From Bacteroides muris (ex Afrizal et al. 2022) (GTDB taxonomy: Bacteria > Bacteroidota > Bacteroidia > Bacteroidales > Bacteroidaceae): a stretch of 64,000 nt of DNA. Under the pieces are notes generated by a model. That model did no database searches and was not told the origin of the DNA. It saw only the letters and a list, made by a program, of their open reading frames with translations. Both the position numbers and the translations under genes were made by a program. Location of the stretch: contig NZ_SRYZ01000009.1 of NCBI RefSeq assembly GCF_004793475.1, positions 45,643 through 109,642 of the forward strand, in the 5' to 3' direction. Positions 44,921 through 54,441 of the stretch are shown in pieces (the stretch's first letter is position 1; every line of letters starts with the position of its first letter).

Positions 44921-45556
44921 TCAAGTTCGTTTTATTCTCAGATAGAAAAGCAGCATCAGCAGCAGACAGACGCCCAGGAGTATAAATCCTATGCGGCAAT
45001 TCATGTCCTGAATCTTCTGCTTCTCCAACAGCAGCTCGTCAATGTGATAAATCTCCTTCACCTGCTTCAACTGGCTGGCCGAGAAGGCATTGTTCAGCGA
45101 ATCCTGCTCGCGCATCAGGTAGCACCGGGTCTCGATGGCCCCATGTCAATGTCCCCCTTGTCATATTGCGTACTCGCCTTGTAGTTTATCAAAGTGGCAA
45201 AGGTGAAGACGTAATTGTTCAGTACCGTAGGGGGCACCTCGTCTATCAATGCGATGCTTTTGTCATACTCATCGGGCTTGGCACATTGTAGGCGGTCAAG
45301 GCTGCCTCATGCTCTCCGGTGGCCATCAGATAACGGGCATCTATAACCAGAAGGTATTGCTGTATCTCCAGAATCAGCTGCATTTCAAGCTGGTCTATCT
45401 GTGCCAGACTATGGCTGGCAACTTTTAAGGTCGCTCTGGGCAATGGCCATACGGATTTCTCCACGGAAAAGGTTTTCTTTAGTCCAAGAATCCGCTTTAT
45501 CTGTTGCCGATGCAATTATTGTGCTCCCAAACCAAATAAAGAAAAGGAATATACAG
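44921..45556 (-). pseudogene. Decayed helical-repeat sensor protein
   Basis: Minus-strand fragments in several frames form one former gene. The upstream part (45246-45515) holds RYLMATGEHEAALTAYN; the next piece reads SIALIDEVPPTVLNNYVFTF in another frame; the last (44921-45115) has SLNNAFSASQLKQVKEIYHI, then one transmembrane helix (FILLGVCLLLMLLFYLRIKR). This is the pattern of Bacteroides TPR-containing sensor/regulators with a membrane helix after the repeats. At least two frameshifts; no kinase or DNA-binding domain remains. Confidence 0.6.
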
Positions 45557-45679
45557 TTGCTTTATCCTCATTTATAACACTTTACCTGCTTTAAAAGTTA
45601 CATTTTTAATGCAATGCGGTCTTGTAAAGATATTATATCTTTTTGGAACGGACAAAGAATCAGTTAAAATAACAACATT

Positions 45680-46648
45680 TTAAAAACAAAAGGAAGCCAA
45701 GGTCGATGTCACGATTACGGCAACCACCATCCACCACTCCACACGCCGGTTGATGTGGACAGCCACACGCATATCTTCCGTCTTCAGAGGCCGTTCATTA
45801 GAACCGATATAAGGTTTCCATACCTCCTCGCCGAAATAGTTGTGCGGACCTCCGAAACGGCAGTCCAGAATACCGGCAAGAGCGGCTTCTGGATAACCGG
45901 AATTGGGACTGGCATGCTGGCTGCCATATCTGCCCACAAAAGCAAACAAGGAAAGACGACCGGAAACCAGCACCATCAGAAAGGCTGTCAGACGGGCGGG
46001 AATGTAATTGGCAGCGTCGTCCAGGCGGGCGGCGAAACAGCCGAACCGACAATAGCGCTCGTTCTTGTAGCCGACCATGGAATCCAGCGTGTTCACCATC
46101 TTATAGGCAAGCATGCCCGGAACTCCCAACAGCAGATACCAGAACAAGGGAGCAACCACCCCATCACTCAGATTCTCCGCCAATGTCTCCAATGCAGCAG
46201 TGCGTACCTCCTGCGCCGAGAGCGCAGATGTATCACGGCCCACGATGCGCGCCACTTGTTTTCGGCCTTCCTCCAAAGAACGGTCTACCGCCTTGAATAC
46301 CATGCGCACTTCACGGACCAGTGTAGTACCTGCCAGGCAATAGAACATCAGCAGTATCTGCACCGTCAGCAGCATGCCCGGAGAAAAGAGTGCCGCCAAA
46401 CGGAGCAGCAGAAGCGTGACGAAATACACACCAGCCACGAGGAGCACCGTCATAAGCGCTCCTTTCAGAAAACGCGAATCGCCCCGGTTCAACCGGTGCT
46501 CACAGAAAGAGATGGCCTTGCCGAAAGCCACAACCGGATGGGGTAGCCATGACGGGTCGCCCAGCCAGTAATCGAGCAGCCAGGCTGTGAGAAGCGGCAG
46601 GTTCAAGTTGAAGGCGACACCCAAAAGTATAAGCACATCTTCTTCCAT
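45680..46648 (-). CDS. cbiB: Adenosylcobinamide-phosphate synthase
   Basis: A 322-residue membrane enzyme (CbiB/CobD) linking aminopropanol phosphate to adenosylcobyric acid. Motifs: AWLLDYWLGDPSWLPHPV (near residue 22), ETLAENLSDGVVAPLFWY (near 152), NTLDSMVGYKNERY, RLDDAANYIPARLTAF and SPNSGYPEAALAGIL. Full length. It follows the threonine-phosphate decarboxylase by 3 nt, the enzyme that supplies its substrate. Confidence 0.96.
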   Translation of the reverse strand: MEEDVLILLGVAFNLNLPLLTAWLLDYWLGDPSWLPHPVVAFGKAISFCEHRLNRGDSRFLKGALMTVLLVAGVYFVTLLLLRLAALFSPGMLLTVQILLMFYCLAGTTLVREVRMVFKAVDRSLEEGRKQVARIVGRDTSALSAQEVRTAALETLAENLSDGVVAPLFWYLLLGVPGMLAYKMVNTLDSMVGYKNERYCRFGCFAARLDDAANYIPARLTAFLMVLVSGRLSLFAFVGRYGSQHASPNSGYPEAALAGILDCRFGGPHNYFGEEVWKPYIGSNERPLKTEDMRVAVHINRRVEWWMVVAVIVTSTLASFCF

Positions 46649-46651
46649 CGG

Positions 46652-47686
46652 TTATTCCTCCTCAAGCCATTGTCCTACTGCTTTTACAAGCCTGTCATTC
46701 TCCTCCCGGCTCTGGGCGGCTATGCGGAAAAAGTGCTCATTCAGCCCGTCGAAGTTGGAGGCGTCCCGAATCAGGATGCCATGCTCCCCGGCCAGATAGT
46801 CTTTCAAGGCGGAAGCCTTGCCCATACGGAGGCACACCAGCATGAAATGGGTTTCGGTAGTCCACACTTCCAGTCCTCCCAATGCCTCGAGCGCACTGCG
46901 CAGGCGGGCAGCCTCTTGCAAATAAGACGCCACATCCAGCGGATTGGGAACATCGTGTTCCAGCAGATGGAGCCCTGCCTCAATGGCAAGCTGGTTGACC
47001 GACCAGGGCATACGGTTGGTACGCAGGCGATGCAGCAGGTGGGGAGCGCCGGTGACATATCCCAGTCGCAGACCGGGAACGGCATAGCGCTTGGTCATGG
47101 AGTGCAGCAGCAAGACGTTGGGAAACTCCGCCGCCTCGGCAGCAGAGAAAAGTGGACGCAAGGTGAAAAACTCGTAGGACTGGTCAATGACGAAACATAC
47201 CTGCGGATTATGACCGATAAGTGTTGCCAGATATTCCTTCTCCACGACCGTTCCGGTAGGGTTATTGGGATTGCACAGCCACAGCATGCGCACCTCTTCC
47301 GGCAAGCGATACCCCTCGCTCTCCATGGGAAGTCGGTAGAGGGAAGTGACCCGATGGCCGTGCATGCGGCAGGCATCGGCATATTCACTGAAAGTGGGTT
47401 GCACAATGACGGTGTTTGTCCCGCGGAAAGTCTGTGCTGTGAGATAGATGGCTTCGGTAGCTCCGTTCGTCACGCACACTGCCTCGGCAGGAAGGTGGTG
47501 GTGGCGGGCAAGGCAGGCCTCAAGCGTGTAAGGCTCCGGTTCGGGATAGTTGCCGATGCTGTCAATCCGGGCACACAGATGCGCCTTCAAGGCAGAGAGA
47601 TTCACCCTGCTGTAAACGTTCGAGCTGAAATTGGCCGTAATCGGACGGCTGTATTTATAGGAATCGTCTCCGTGTCCTTCAATCAT
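46652..47686 (-). CDS. cobD: L-threonine-O-3-phosphate decarboxylase
   Basis: A 344-residue fold-type I PLP enzyme related to histidinol-phosphate aminotransferase. In cobalamin context this type (Salmonella CobD) makes aminopropanol phosphate. Motifs: NPNNPTGTVV (near residue 166), VIDQSYEFFTL, the PLP lysine in HSMTKRYAVPGLRLGY (near 230) and a C-terminal FDGLNEHFFRIA. Its start overlaps the cobQ stop by 8 nt. A histidinol-phosphate role is unlikely given both neighbours. Confidence 0.9.
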   Translation of the reverse strand: MIEGHGDDSYKYSRPITANFSSNVYSRVNLSALKAHLCARIDSIGNYPEPEPYTLEACLARHHHLPAEAVCVTNGATEAIYLTAQTFRGTNTVIVQPTFSEYADACRMHGHRVTSLYRLPMESEGYRLPEEVRMLWLCNPNNPTGTVVEKEYLATLIGHNPQVCFVIDQSYEFFTLRPLFSAAEAAEFPNVLLLHSMTKRYAVPGLRLGYVTGAPHLLHRLRTNRMPWSVNQLAIEAGLHLLEHDVPNPLDVASYLQEAARLRSALEALGGLEVWTTETHFMLVCLRMGKASALKDYLAGEHGILIRDASNFDGLNEHFFRIAAQSREENDRLVKAVGQWLEEE

Positions 47687-49196
47687 GGTTCTTTGTCAAT
47701 ATTTGGTAGATAAGCGGCAGGTTGACGTAGCGGCGCACGTGCTCGGCAAGCCTATCGTATTGTTCTTCTTTGAATGTATGATAATCGAAAGTGCCGGCAT
47801 TCCCGGACAATTTGTCTGCAAAAGGCACAAGCAGGAAATCTATGAATTCCGGATTGTCGAGAATGCCATGAATATAGGTCCCCATGCAGGTGGAGTCCAC
47901 GTAATAACCATCGGTAGAGCCGTTCTCCAGAAGATTCAGGGGAGAATCGGGAGCACCTTCCACGGGGGTGGTCACTCCCATATGGATTTCATAGCCCTGC
48001 ATTAATGGAGAATGGAGAGTGGAAGATGGAGAATGGGGATTGCACAGACCGAACTTCACCTGACGGGTCACCTTCTCTCCCGACATGCGGGTACTGATGG
48101 GCAACAGCCCCAGCCCGGGCAGGCGTTCGATGTCTCCCTCCACATGCTCAGGGTCGAGCACCTCCTGCCCCATCATCTGATAGCCGCCGCAGATGCCCAT
48201 CACGGTGGCACCTTCACGGTGGGCACGGATGATGGCAGCTGCCACACCGTTACGGCGCAATTCGTAAAGGTCATCAAGCGTGCTCTTGGAGCCGGGCAGC
48301 AGGATGACGTCGGCCTTTGCCAGCTCATCCACATTGTTAGTATAGAAGAGATGTACGCGCGGGTCACGTTCCAGGACATTAAAATCGGTGAAGTTACTGA
48401 GGTGGCGCAGCAGAATGACGGCGATGTTCACCTTTCCCTTCTCGGCACGGACAGACTTTGCGGCAAGCGCCACGGAGTCTTCTTCTTCAATGTAGATATC
48501 ACGGTAGTAAGGCACCACCCCGACAACGGGAATGCCGCAAAGCTCCTCCAGCATCGTAATGCCCGACTCGAAGAGACGTATATCCCCCCGGAACTTGTTG
48601 ATAAGAATTCCTTTAATTCGCTCCCGCTCATGGGGACGAAGCAACATCAGCGAACCGTAGACGCTGGCAAACACACCGCCACGGTCAATGTCGCCCACAA
48701 GAATTACATCGGCTCCGGCATGCAGGGCCATCGGCAGATTGACAAGGTCGGTATCCCGCAGATTGATTTCGGAGATGCTTCCCGCGCCTTCCAGCACAAC
48801 GGGATTATAGCGGGCGGCAAGGCGGTCGTAGGCAGCACAAACCTCCCGGCGCAGTTCGTCGCGTCCTTCCTTGCGGAAATAATCATAAGCATTGCGGTTG
48901 CCGATAGGACGCCCGTTAAGAACAACCTGCGAGGTATGGTCCGACTGTGGTTTCAGCAGCAGCGGATTCATGTCCGTGTGGCAAGGCACTCCGGCGGCTT
49001 CTGCTTGCACAGCCTGGGCACGGCCTATCTCCAGCCCTTCGGGAGTGGCAAATGAATTGAGCGCCATATTCTGTGCCTTGAACGGTGCGGGCTGATAGCC
49101 GTCCTGCTTGAAGATGCGGCAGAAGGCGGCAGCAATGATGCTCTTTCCCACATCACTACCCGTCCCGGCAAACATAATCGGATGAAGTTTCTCCAT
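47679..49196 (-). CDS. cobQ: Cobyric acid synthase
   Basis: A roughly 505-residue amidotransferase (CbiP/CobQ) amidating four side chains of adenosylcobyrinate diamide. Start taken as the ATG at 49196 (MEKLHPIMFAGTGSDVGKS, P-loop-like); an ATG at 49205 is also possible, and a -7 box TATCTTTG lies at 49217-49224 on this strand. Further motifs: PFKAQNMALNS, VLEGAGSISEINL, VGDIDRGGVFAS, and the glutaminase Cys in MGICGGYQMMG. The segment CNPHSPSSTLHSPLMQGYE contains about 13 extra residues encoded by an intergenic-type repeat (48001-48040) without a frame break. Confidence 0.95.
   Translation of the reverse strand: MEKLHPIMFAGTGSDVGKSIIAAAFCRIFKQDGYQPAPFKAQNMALNSFATPEGLEIGRAQAVQAEAAGVPCHTDMNPLLLKPQSDHTSQVVLNGRPIGNRNAYDYFRKEGRDELRREVCAAYDRLAARYNPVVLEGAGSISEINLRDTDLVNLPMALHAGADVILVGDIDRGGVFASVYGSLMLLRPHERERIKGILINKFRGDIRLFESGITMLEELCGIPVVGVVPYYRDIYIEEEDSVALAAKSVRAEKGKVNIAVILLRHLSNFTDFNVLERDPRVHLFYTNNVDELAKADVILLPGSKSTLDDLYELRRNGVAAAIIRAHREGATVMGICGGYQMMGQEVLDPEHVEGDIERLPGLGLLPISTRMSGEKVTRQVKFGLCNPHSPSSTLHSPLMQGYEIHMGVTTPVEGAPDSPLNLLENGSTDGYYVDSTCMGTYIHGILDNPEFIDFLLVPFADKLSGNAGTFDYHTFKEEQYDRLAEHVRRYVNLPLIYQILTKNHD
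48001..48040. repeat. Word-like repeat in frame within cobQ
   Basis: ATTAATGGAGAATGGAGAGT then GGAAGATGGAGAATGGGG: four imperfect GGAGAATGGA units typical of Bacteroides intergenic DNA, translated on the minus strand as PHSPSSTLHSPL. Confidence 0.65.
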
Positions 49197-49216
49197 AAAT
49201 TCCATTTTAGCGAATG

Positions 49217-49287
49217 CAAAGATAGTGCAAATCCGAATATCTCTCCCATTCATAAGCCATATCTTCGGAAACTATTCGTTATATTTG
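49217..49287. promoter_or_regulatory. Divergent promoters, cobQ and tolC-like gene
   Basis: Minus strand: TATCTTTG at 49217-49224 toward cobQ. Plus strand: TATATTTG at 49280-49287 toward the efflux operon. Neither has a clear -33 TTTG at 19 nt. Confidence 0.5.
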
Positions 49288-49373
49288 TAACGTTCTATTC
49301 AAAAAGATGACTACTGAACAATTCCCACCTCCTCTTGTTTAGAGAAACAAGAACCCCTAAACCGAACGAACTT

Positions 49374-50801
49374 ATGAATAATCTATTATGCCGGAGATTC
49401 TTTCCGGCTGCTGCCTGCGTACTGCTTGCCATCGGTGGAGTGGCCGCACAAACCTCCCTTCCCCTTAGCTTCGGTGATGCCCTAAGGCAGATGCAAAACG
49501 GCAACCGCAGCCTGAAAATAGCCGACAAGGGAATTGAAGCCGCCCGTGCGGAACGTGACAAACTGAATGCCCTCTGGTACCCCTCCCTGCAAGGTGCCGG
49601 TACGTTCGTGCATCTTTCCGAAAAGATAGAAGTAAAACAGCCCCTTTCCCAGTTCACCGACCCGGCAAAGGACTTTGTGCACAACATCGTGCCGGACGAC
49701 CAATTCATCAGCAGCATACTCGACCAGATAGGCTCCCATACCCTTGCCTTTCCACTGGCTCCACGCAACCTGACTTCCGTCGGCCTGACCGCCGAATGGG
49801 TCGTATTCTCCGGCGGCAAGCGCATCCGGGCCTCGAAGATAGGCAACACCATGATAGACATTGCCCGCGAAAACCGGGGACAGACCGATGCCACGCAACG
49901 CACCCTGCTGGCAGAAAGCTACTTCGGGCTGAAACTTGCGCAAGAGGTAGTACGCGTGCGGCAGGAGACTTACAACAGCCTACAACGCCATTACCAGAAT
50001 GCCCTTAAACTGGAAGCTGCCGGCATGATAGACAAGGCAGGCCGGCTCTTTGCCCAAGTGAATATGGATGAAGCTGCCCGTTCACTGGAGGCTGCCCGGA
50101 AGGAGGCCTCCGTCGTGCAAAGTGCCCTGCGCACCCTGCTCAACCTGCAAGACACATGCAGCATCCATCCTACTTCGAAGCTTTTCATCAACGACCAACT
50201 GCCCGCCAAAGAGGAGTTCCTGCAAGCCATGCGGGTGGAGAACTACACCGTGAACCAACTGCAACTGCAGTCACAGATTGCCCGCCAGCAGCTCCGCATC
50301 GACCAGAGCGGCTACCTGCCGGACATCGCCGTATTCGGCAAGCAGACCCTCTATGCCCACGGCATACAAAGCAATCTTGTCCCCCGCACCATCGTAGGTG
50401 TGGGCTTCACCTGGAACCTGTTCGACGGACTGGCGCGTGAGAAGCGCATCCGCCAGTCGAAGATAACCCAGCAGACCCTTGCCCTGGGACAAGAAAAAGC
50501 CAAAGAAGACCTGAGCGTAGGCATCGACAAGCTCTACACCCAACTGCAAAAGGCACAAGACAACGTACGCGCCTTGAATACCACCATCGAGCTGAGCGAA
50601 GAGCTGGTGCGAATCCGCAAGAAATCCTTTGCCGAAGGCATGGCAACCAGTACCGAGGTCGTAGATGCGGAAACGATGCTGGCAACCGTCCGCGTGGCGC
50701 GTCTGGCAGCCTACTACGAATATGATGTGGCACTGATGAACCTGCTGGCTATCTGCGGAACGCCGGAACGGTTCGAGAAATATTTCGAGACAACTTATTA
50801 A
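49374..50801 (+). CDS. TolC-family outer-membrane efflux protein
   Basis: A 475-residue protein. The ATG at 49374 gives a signal peptide (MNNLLCRRFFPAAACVLLAI, cleavage near VAA-Q); the longer frame adds 13 residues. Two OEP repeats follow: the first from LSFGDALRQMQNGNRSLKIA, the second from QLQLQSQIARQQLRIDQSGY, with long coiled-coil helices and strand pairs such as RTIVGVGFTWNLFDG. It forms the outer-membrane channel of a tripartite pump with the following adaptor and permease. Confidence 0.92.
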   Translation: MNNLLCRRFFPAAACVLLAIGGVAAQTSLPLSFGDALRQMQNGNRSLKIADKGIEAARAERDKLNALWYPSLQGAGTFVHLSEKIEVKQPLSQFTDPAKDFVHNIVPDDQFISSILDQIGSHTLAFPLAPRNLTSVGLTAEWVVFSGGKRIRASKIGNTMIDIARENRGQTDATQRTLLAESYFGLKLAQEVVRVRQETYNSLQRHYQNALKLEAAGMIDKAGRLFAQVNMDEAARSLEAARKEASVVQSALRTLLNLQDTCSIHPTSKLFINDQLPAKEEFLQAMRVENYTVNQLQLQSQIARQQLRIDQSGYLPDIAVFGKQTLYAHGIQSNLVPRTIVGVGFTWNLFDGLAREKRIRQSKITQQTLALGQEKAKEDLSVGIDKLYTQLQKAQDNVRALNTTIELSEELVRIRKKSFAEGMATSTEVVDAETMLATVRVARLAAYYEYDVALMNLLAICGTPERFEKYFETTY

Positions 50802-50813
50802 AACCTACCCTTT

Positions 50814-51809
50814 ATGAAAATCAATAATAAAAGCATCAGCATTGCATTCGTCATTATCCTGGCTGCAACGGTCATCATTTCACTTGCCGGCATGTTACTC
50901 ATGAGCCGGCAGCCCCTGGTCCTGCAAGGACAAGTGGAAGCAACGGAAATACGTATCAGCGGAAAGCTACCCGGACGTGTGGACTCCTTCCTCGTACAAG
51001 AGGGCGACTGGGTGAAGGCAGGCGATACGCTTGTCGTCATCAACAGCCCCACCATCGAAGCCAAATACCGCCAGGTGAATGCCCAGGAGCAGGTGGCCCA
51101 GGAGCAGAACAAGAAGATAGACGCCGGTACCCGCCGCCAGATTGTGGCCACCGCCCGGCAACTCTGGAACAAGACGCAGAGCGACCTTGCCCTCGCCAAG
51201 ACCACTTACCAACGCATTGTAACGCTTTATAAGGACAGTGTCGTCACCTCCCAGCGGCGTGACGAGGTGGAAGCCATGTACAAAGCCGCCCAAGCCGCCG
51301 AACGTGCCGCCTACGAGCAATACCAGATGGCCGTGGACGGAGCGCAGAGCGAGGACCGCGCCTCGGCTCGCAGCCTGGTGGAAGCGGCGCGAAGCACCGT
51401 CGATGAAGTCTCCTCCCTCCTCGTCGACTCCCGTCTCACCGCTCCCGAAGACGGCCAGATAGCCACCATCTTCCCCAAACGCGGAGAACTGGTGGCTCCC
51501 GGAACTCCCATCATGAGCCTCGTCGTGATGGACGATGCACACGTGGTACTGAACATACGCGAGGACCTGATGCCGCAATTCAAGATAGGAGGCACTTTCC
51601 GTGCCGATGTCCCCGCCATCAACGGCAAGGACATTGAATTCCGCATCTACTACATCAGTCCGCTGGGCAGCTTCGCCACCTGGAAATCCACCAAACAGAC
51701 GGGCAGCTATGACATGCAGACGTTCGAAATACACGCACGTCCCACACAGCAGGTAGAGGGATTGAGACCGGGGATGTCCGTACTCTTAAAAATGAAGAAT
51801 AAAAAATGA
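50814..51809 (+). CDS. HlyD-family periplasmic adaptor
   Basis: A 331-residue membrane-fusion protein. An N-terminal anchor helix (ISIAFVIILAATVIISLAGM) is followed by a split lipoyl domain (GQVEATEIRISGKLPGRVDS, later DSRLTAPEDGQIATIFPKRG) around a coiled-coil hairpin of about 130 residues, and a beta-barrel with RPGMSVLLKMK at the end. Resembles YhiI/YbhG adaptors that pair with ABC-2 exporters. 12 nt after the TolC gene, and overlaps the permease by 4 nt. Confidence 0.92.
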   Translation: MKINNKSISIAFVIILAATVIISLAGMLLMSRQPLVLQGQVEATEIRISGKLPGRVDSFLVQEGDWVKAGDTLVVINSPTIEAKYRQVNAQEQVAQEQNKKIDAGTRRQIVATARQLWNKTQSDLALAKTTYQRIVTLYKDSVVTSQRRDEVEAMYKAAQAAERAAYEQYQMAVDGAQSEDRASARSLVEAARSTVDEVSSLLVDSRLTAPEDGQIATIFPKRGELVAPGTPIMSLVVMDDAHVVLNIREDLMPQFKIGGTFRADVPAINGKDIEFRIYYISPLGSFATWKSTKQTGSYDMQTFEIHARPTQQVEGLRPGMSVLLKMKNKK

Positions 51810-54201
51810 AAGATAAAGAATTTGGCTACGCAATGAAAGCGCTCCGCATGGTTATCCGTCGCGAATGGCACCGCATGACCTCCCGCCGTCTATACCTCGG
51901 CGTCTGCGTCGTGCTACCCTTGCTCTGTTTGTTCTTCATGGCCACCATCTTTGGAAACGGACAGATGGAGAACATTCCCGTGGGTATCGTCGACCTGGAC
52001 AACACTGCCACTTCGCGCAATATCTCCCAGCGCATCTCTGCCGCCCCCACCTTCCGTGTGACAAAGCACTTCACCGACGAAGCCAACGCACGCCGGGCAT
52101 TGCAACGGAAGGACATATACGGCTACCTCGTCATCCCGCTCCGCTTCGAACAGAAGGCGGTGACGGGAACTGGCGCAACGCTCACCTATTATTACCACTA
52201 TGCCCTTCTTTCGGTAGGCAGCGAGCTGATGGCGGCGTTCGAGAATACGCTTGCCCCCGTGGCGCTCTCGCCCATCGTGATGCAGGCCGAAGCTCTGGGA
52301 GTTAGCGGAGAACAGATACAAACCTTCCTGCTCCCCGTAGAAGCCAGTACCCATCCCCTCTACAACCCGGACATGGACTACTCCATCTACCTGAGCCAGC
52401 CTTTCTTTTTCGTACTGTTCCAGATACTCATCCTGCTCACCACCGTCTACTCCATAGGCAGCGAACTGAAATTCGGCAGCGCCGGCGAATGGCTGGAGAT
52501 GGCACGAGGCAATATCCTCACTGCCGTAGCAGGGAAACTGCTGCCCTATACCCTCATCTTCTCGTCCATCGGTATCCTGGCAAACTATGTTATGTACTGT
52601 TCGGCCCGCTACATATCCCCTTCGCTGGCAGTCTGTGGCTGATGAATGCAGTGACCGTGCTCTTCATCATCGCTACCCAGGCATTGGCGGTCTTTATCTA
52701 TTCTGTCTTTCCCAAGATTGCCTATATCATCAGTGTAGTATCCATGGTGGGGTCGTTGGGGGCTACGCTGTCCGGAGTCACGTTTCCCGTTACAGCCATG
52801 TATGCGCCCGTGCATGAGGCCTCCTACCTCTTCCCCGTGCGGCACTTCACGGAGGCAGCACAAGCCATGATTTACTTCGATGCAGGGTTTGCCTACTTCT
52901 GGCAGTCGGTAGCTACACTCTTCATCTTCCTATTGGCAGCACTGCTGATACTGCCATTGCTGAAATGGTGGATAAAAAAAGAGATAAGGGAGGAAGCAAT
53001 CTCTGCCTCCCCATCACCTTGCCCACCTACCGCATTGTCAACAGCTTCCGTCATCCGCCACGAGTGGCATGCCATCGCCACCAATCCCGCCATCCTGCTC
53101 GTGCTGGCAGGCGGTATCTTCCTCTACGGACTGCTCTACAACTACATGTACGCCCCCAACCTGGTGCGCAAGGCTCCCGTCGCAGTGGTAGACCTCTCCC
53201 ACTCCGCCCTCAGCCGCGAATACATCCGACTGCTCGACGCCACTCCCCAGACCGCCGTCTACGGCCAGACACCCAACATCCTCGAAGCCCGCCAATGGAT
53301 GAAGCAGGGCGACGTAGCAGGCATCCTTTACCTGCCTGCCGACTTCGAGACACGTGTAGCACGGGGCGAGACTTCGGTCTTCGTACTCTATGCCGCCACG
53401 GACGCTTTCCTCAACTTCAAAGGACTGCAAGAATCCAGTGCGCGCGTCATGCTTGCCGTGAACGATGCCCACCGCATGGAGGGCACCGTATTCCTACCTC
53501 CGCAAGGACTGCTGGCAGTGGCTTCGTCCGCTCCCGTCAGCGTGTCCGGCACGGCGCTCTACAACTATACAGAGGGCTACGGTTCCTATCTGATTCCCGC
53601 TGTCCTAATTGTCATCATCTTCCAGACGATGCTGATGGTGATTGCCATGCTGACGGGCGAGGAAGCGGAAGCCCGAAGAAAAGGAATACGGCTGATGCGT
53701 GCCGACTCATTGAAGGATACATTACGGATTGTCGGAGGCAGGACCTTCGTATACTTCATGCTCTACGTGGTGTTTTCCCTATTCCTGCTGGGACTGTTGC
53801 CGCACCTGTTCAGCATCCCACACATCGGCAGCGGAGGAGACATCGTCACAATGATGATACCCTTCCTGTTGGGCACGAGTTTCCTTGCCCTGGCCGTCTC
53901 CCGCTGGTTTACAGACTCCGAAGCGCCGTTGCTGATGATAGCCTTCTTCTCTGTGGGCTATATCTTCCTTTCGGGCGTGTCCTATCCGCTGGAGCTGATG
54001 CCGTGGTATTGGCAGACAGCCCACTATCTGTTTCCGGCAGGTCCTGCCGTACTTGCTTTTGTAAAACTGAATTCAATGGGTGGAACGCTGGCCGACGTAT
54101 GGCCGCAGATGTTGACGATGTGGATACAAGTATTGGTCTATGGAACTTTGGCGCTCTGCACTACACGCCACCTCTACGGAAAAGGAAAAGTGAAGGCATA
54201 A
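51806..54201 (+). pseudogene. Fused ABC-2 exporter permease, frameshifted
   Basis: Two overlapping frames, 51806-52642 and 52489-54201, are one gene. The first has an ABC-2 permease half (VIRREWHRMTSRRLYLG, PVGIVDLDNTATSRNIS) and breaks near 52590, where ANYVMYC should continue as LFGPLHIPFAGSLWLMNAV in the other frame. One missing base explains it. The second frame completes that half and continues, without a stop, into a second ABC-2 permease (VIRHEWHAIATNPAILLVLA, PVAVVDLSHSALSREYI). Corrected length would be about 798 residues, a tandem-permease fusion. No ATP-binding subunit is encoded nearby. Either a real inactivation or a sequencing error. Confidence 0.8.
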
Positions 54202-54206
54202 AAAAA

Positions 54207-54236
54207 GGCTATCTATCCCAGACAGCCAATCTTTTG
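54207..54236 (+). terminator. Possible terminator after the efflux operon
   Basis: GGCT-A-TCT / AGA-C-AGCC stem (54207-54227) followed by CTTTTG. Moderate strength. Confidence 0.45.
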
Positions 54237-54441
54237 TTAACCTTAAATCTAATACTATGAAAAACACATTGCAAATATACGGACTCCTCCGAATTCTCCA
54301 AAATTTCAGCTCATAACGATCTTATTTATAACATGGTTTAATAGGAATATGCCGTTGTTAACAGATAGAGGCTGGTCAAATAAGAAATTTTCACTATCTT
54401 CATCCCCAAAATCGAACATCATAACTAAAGAATATTTTGCC

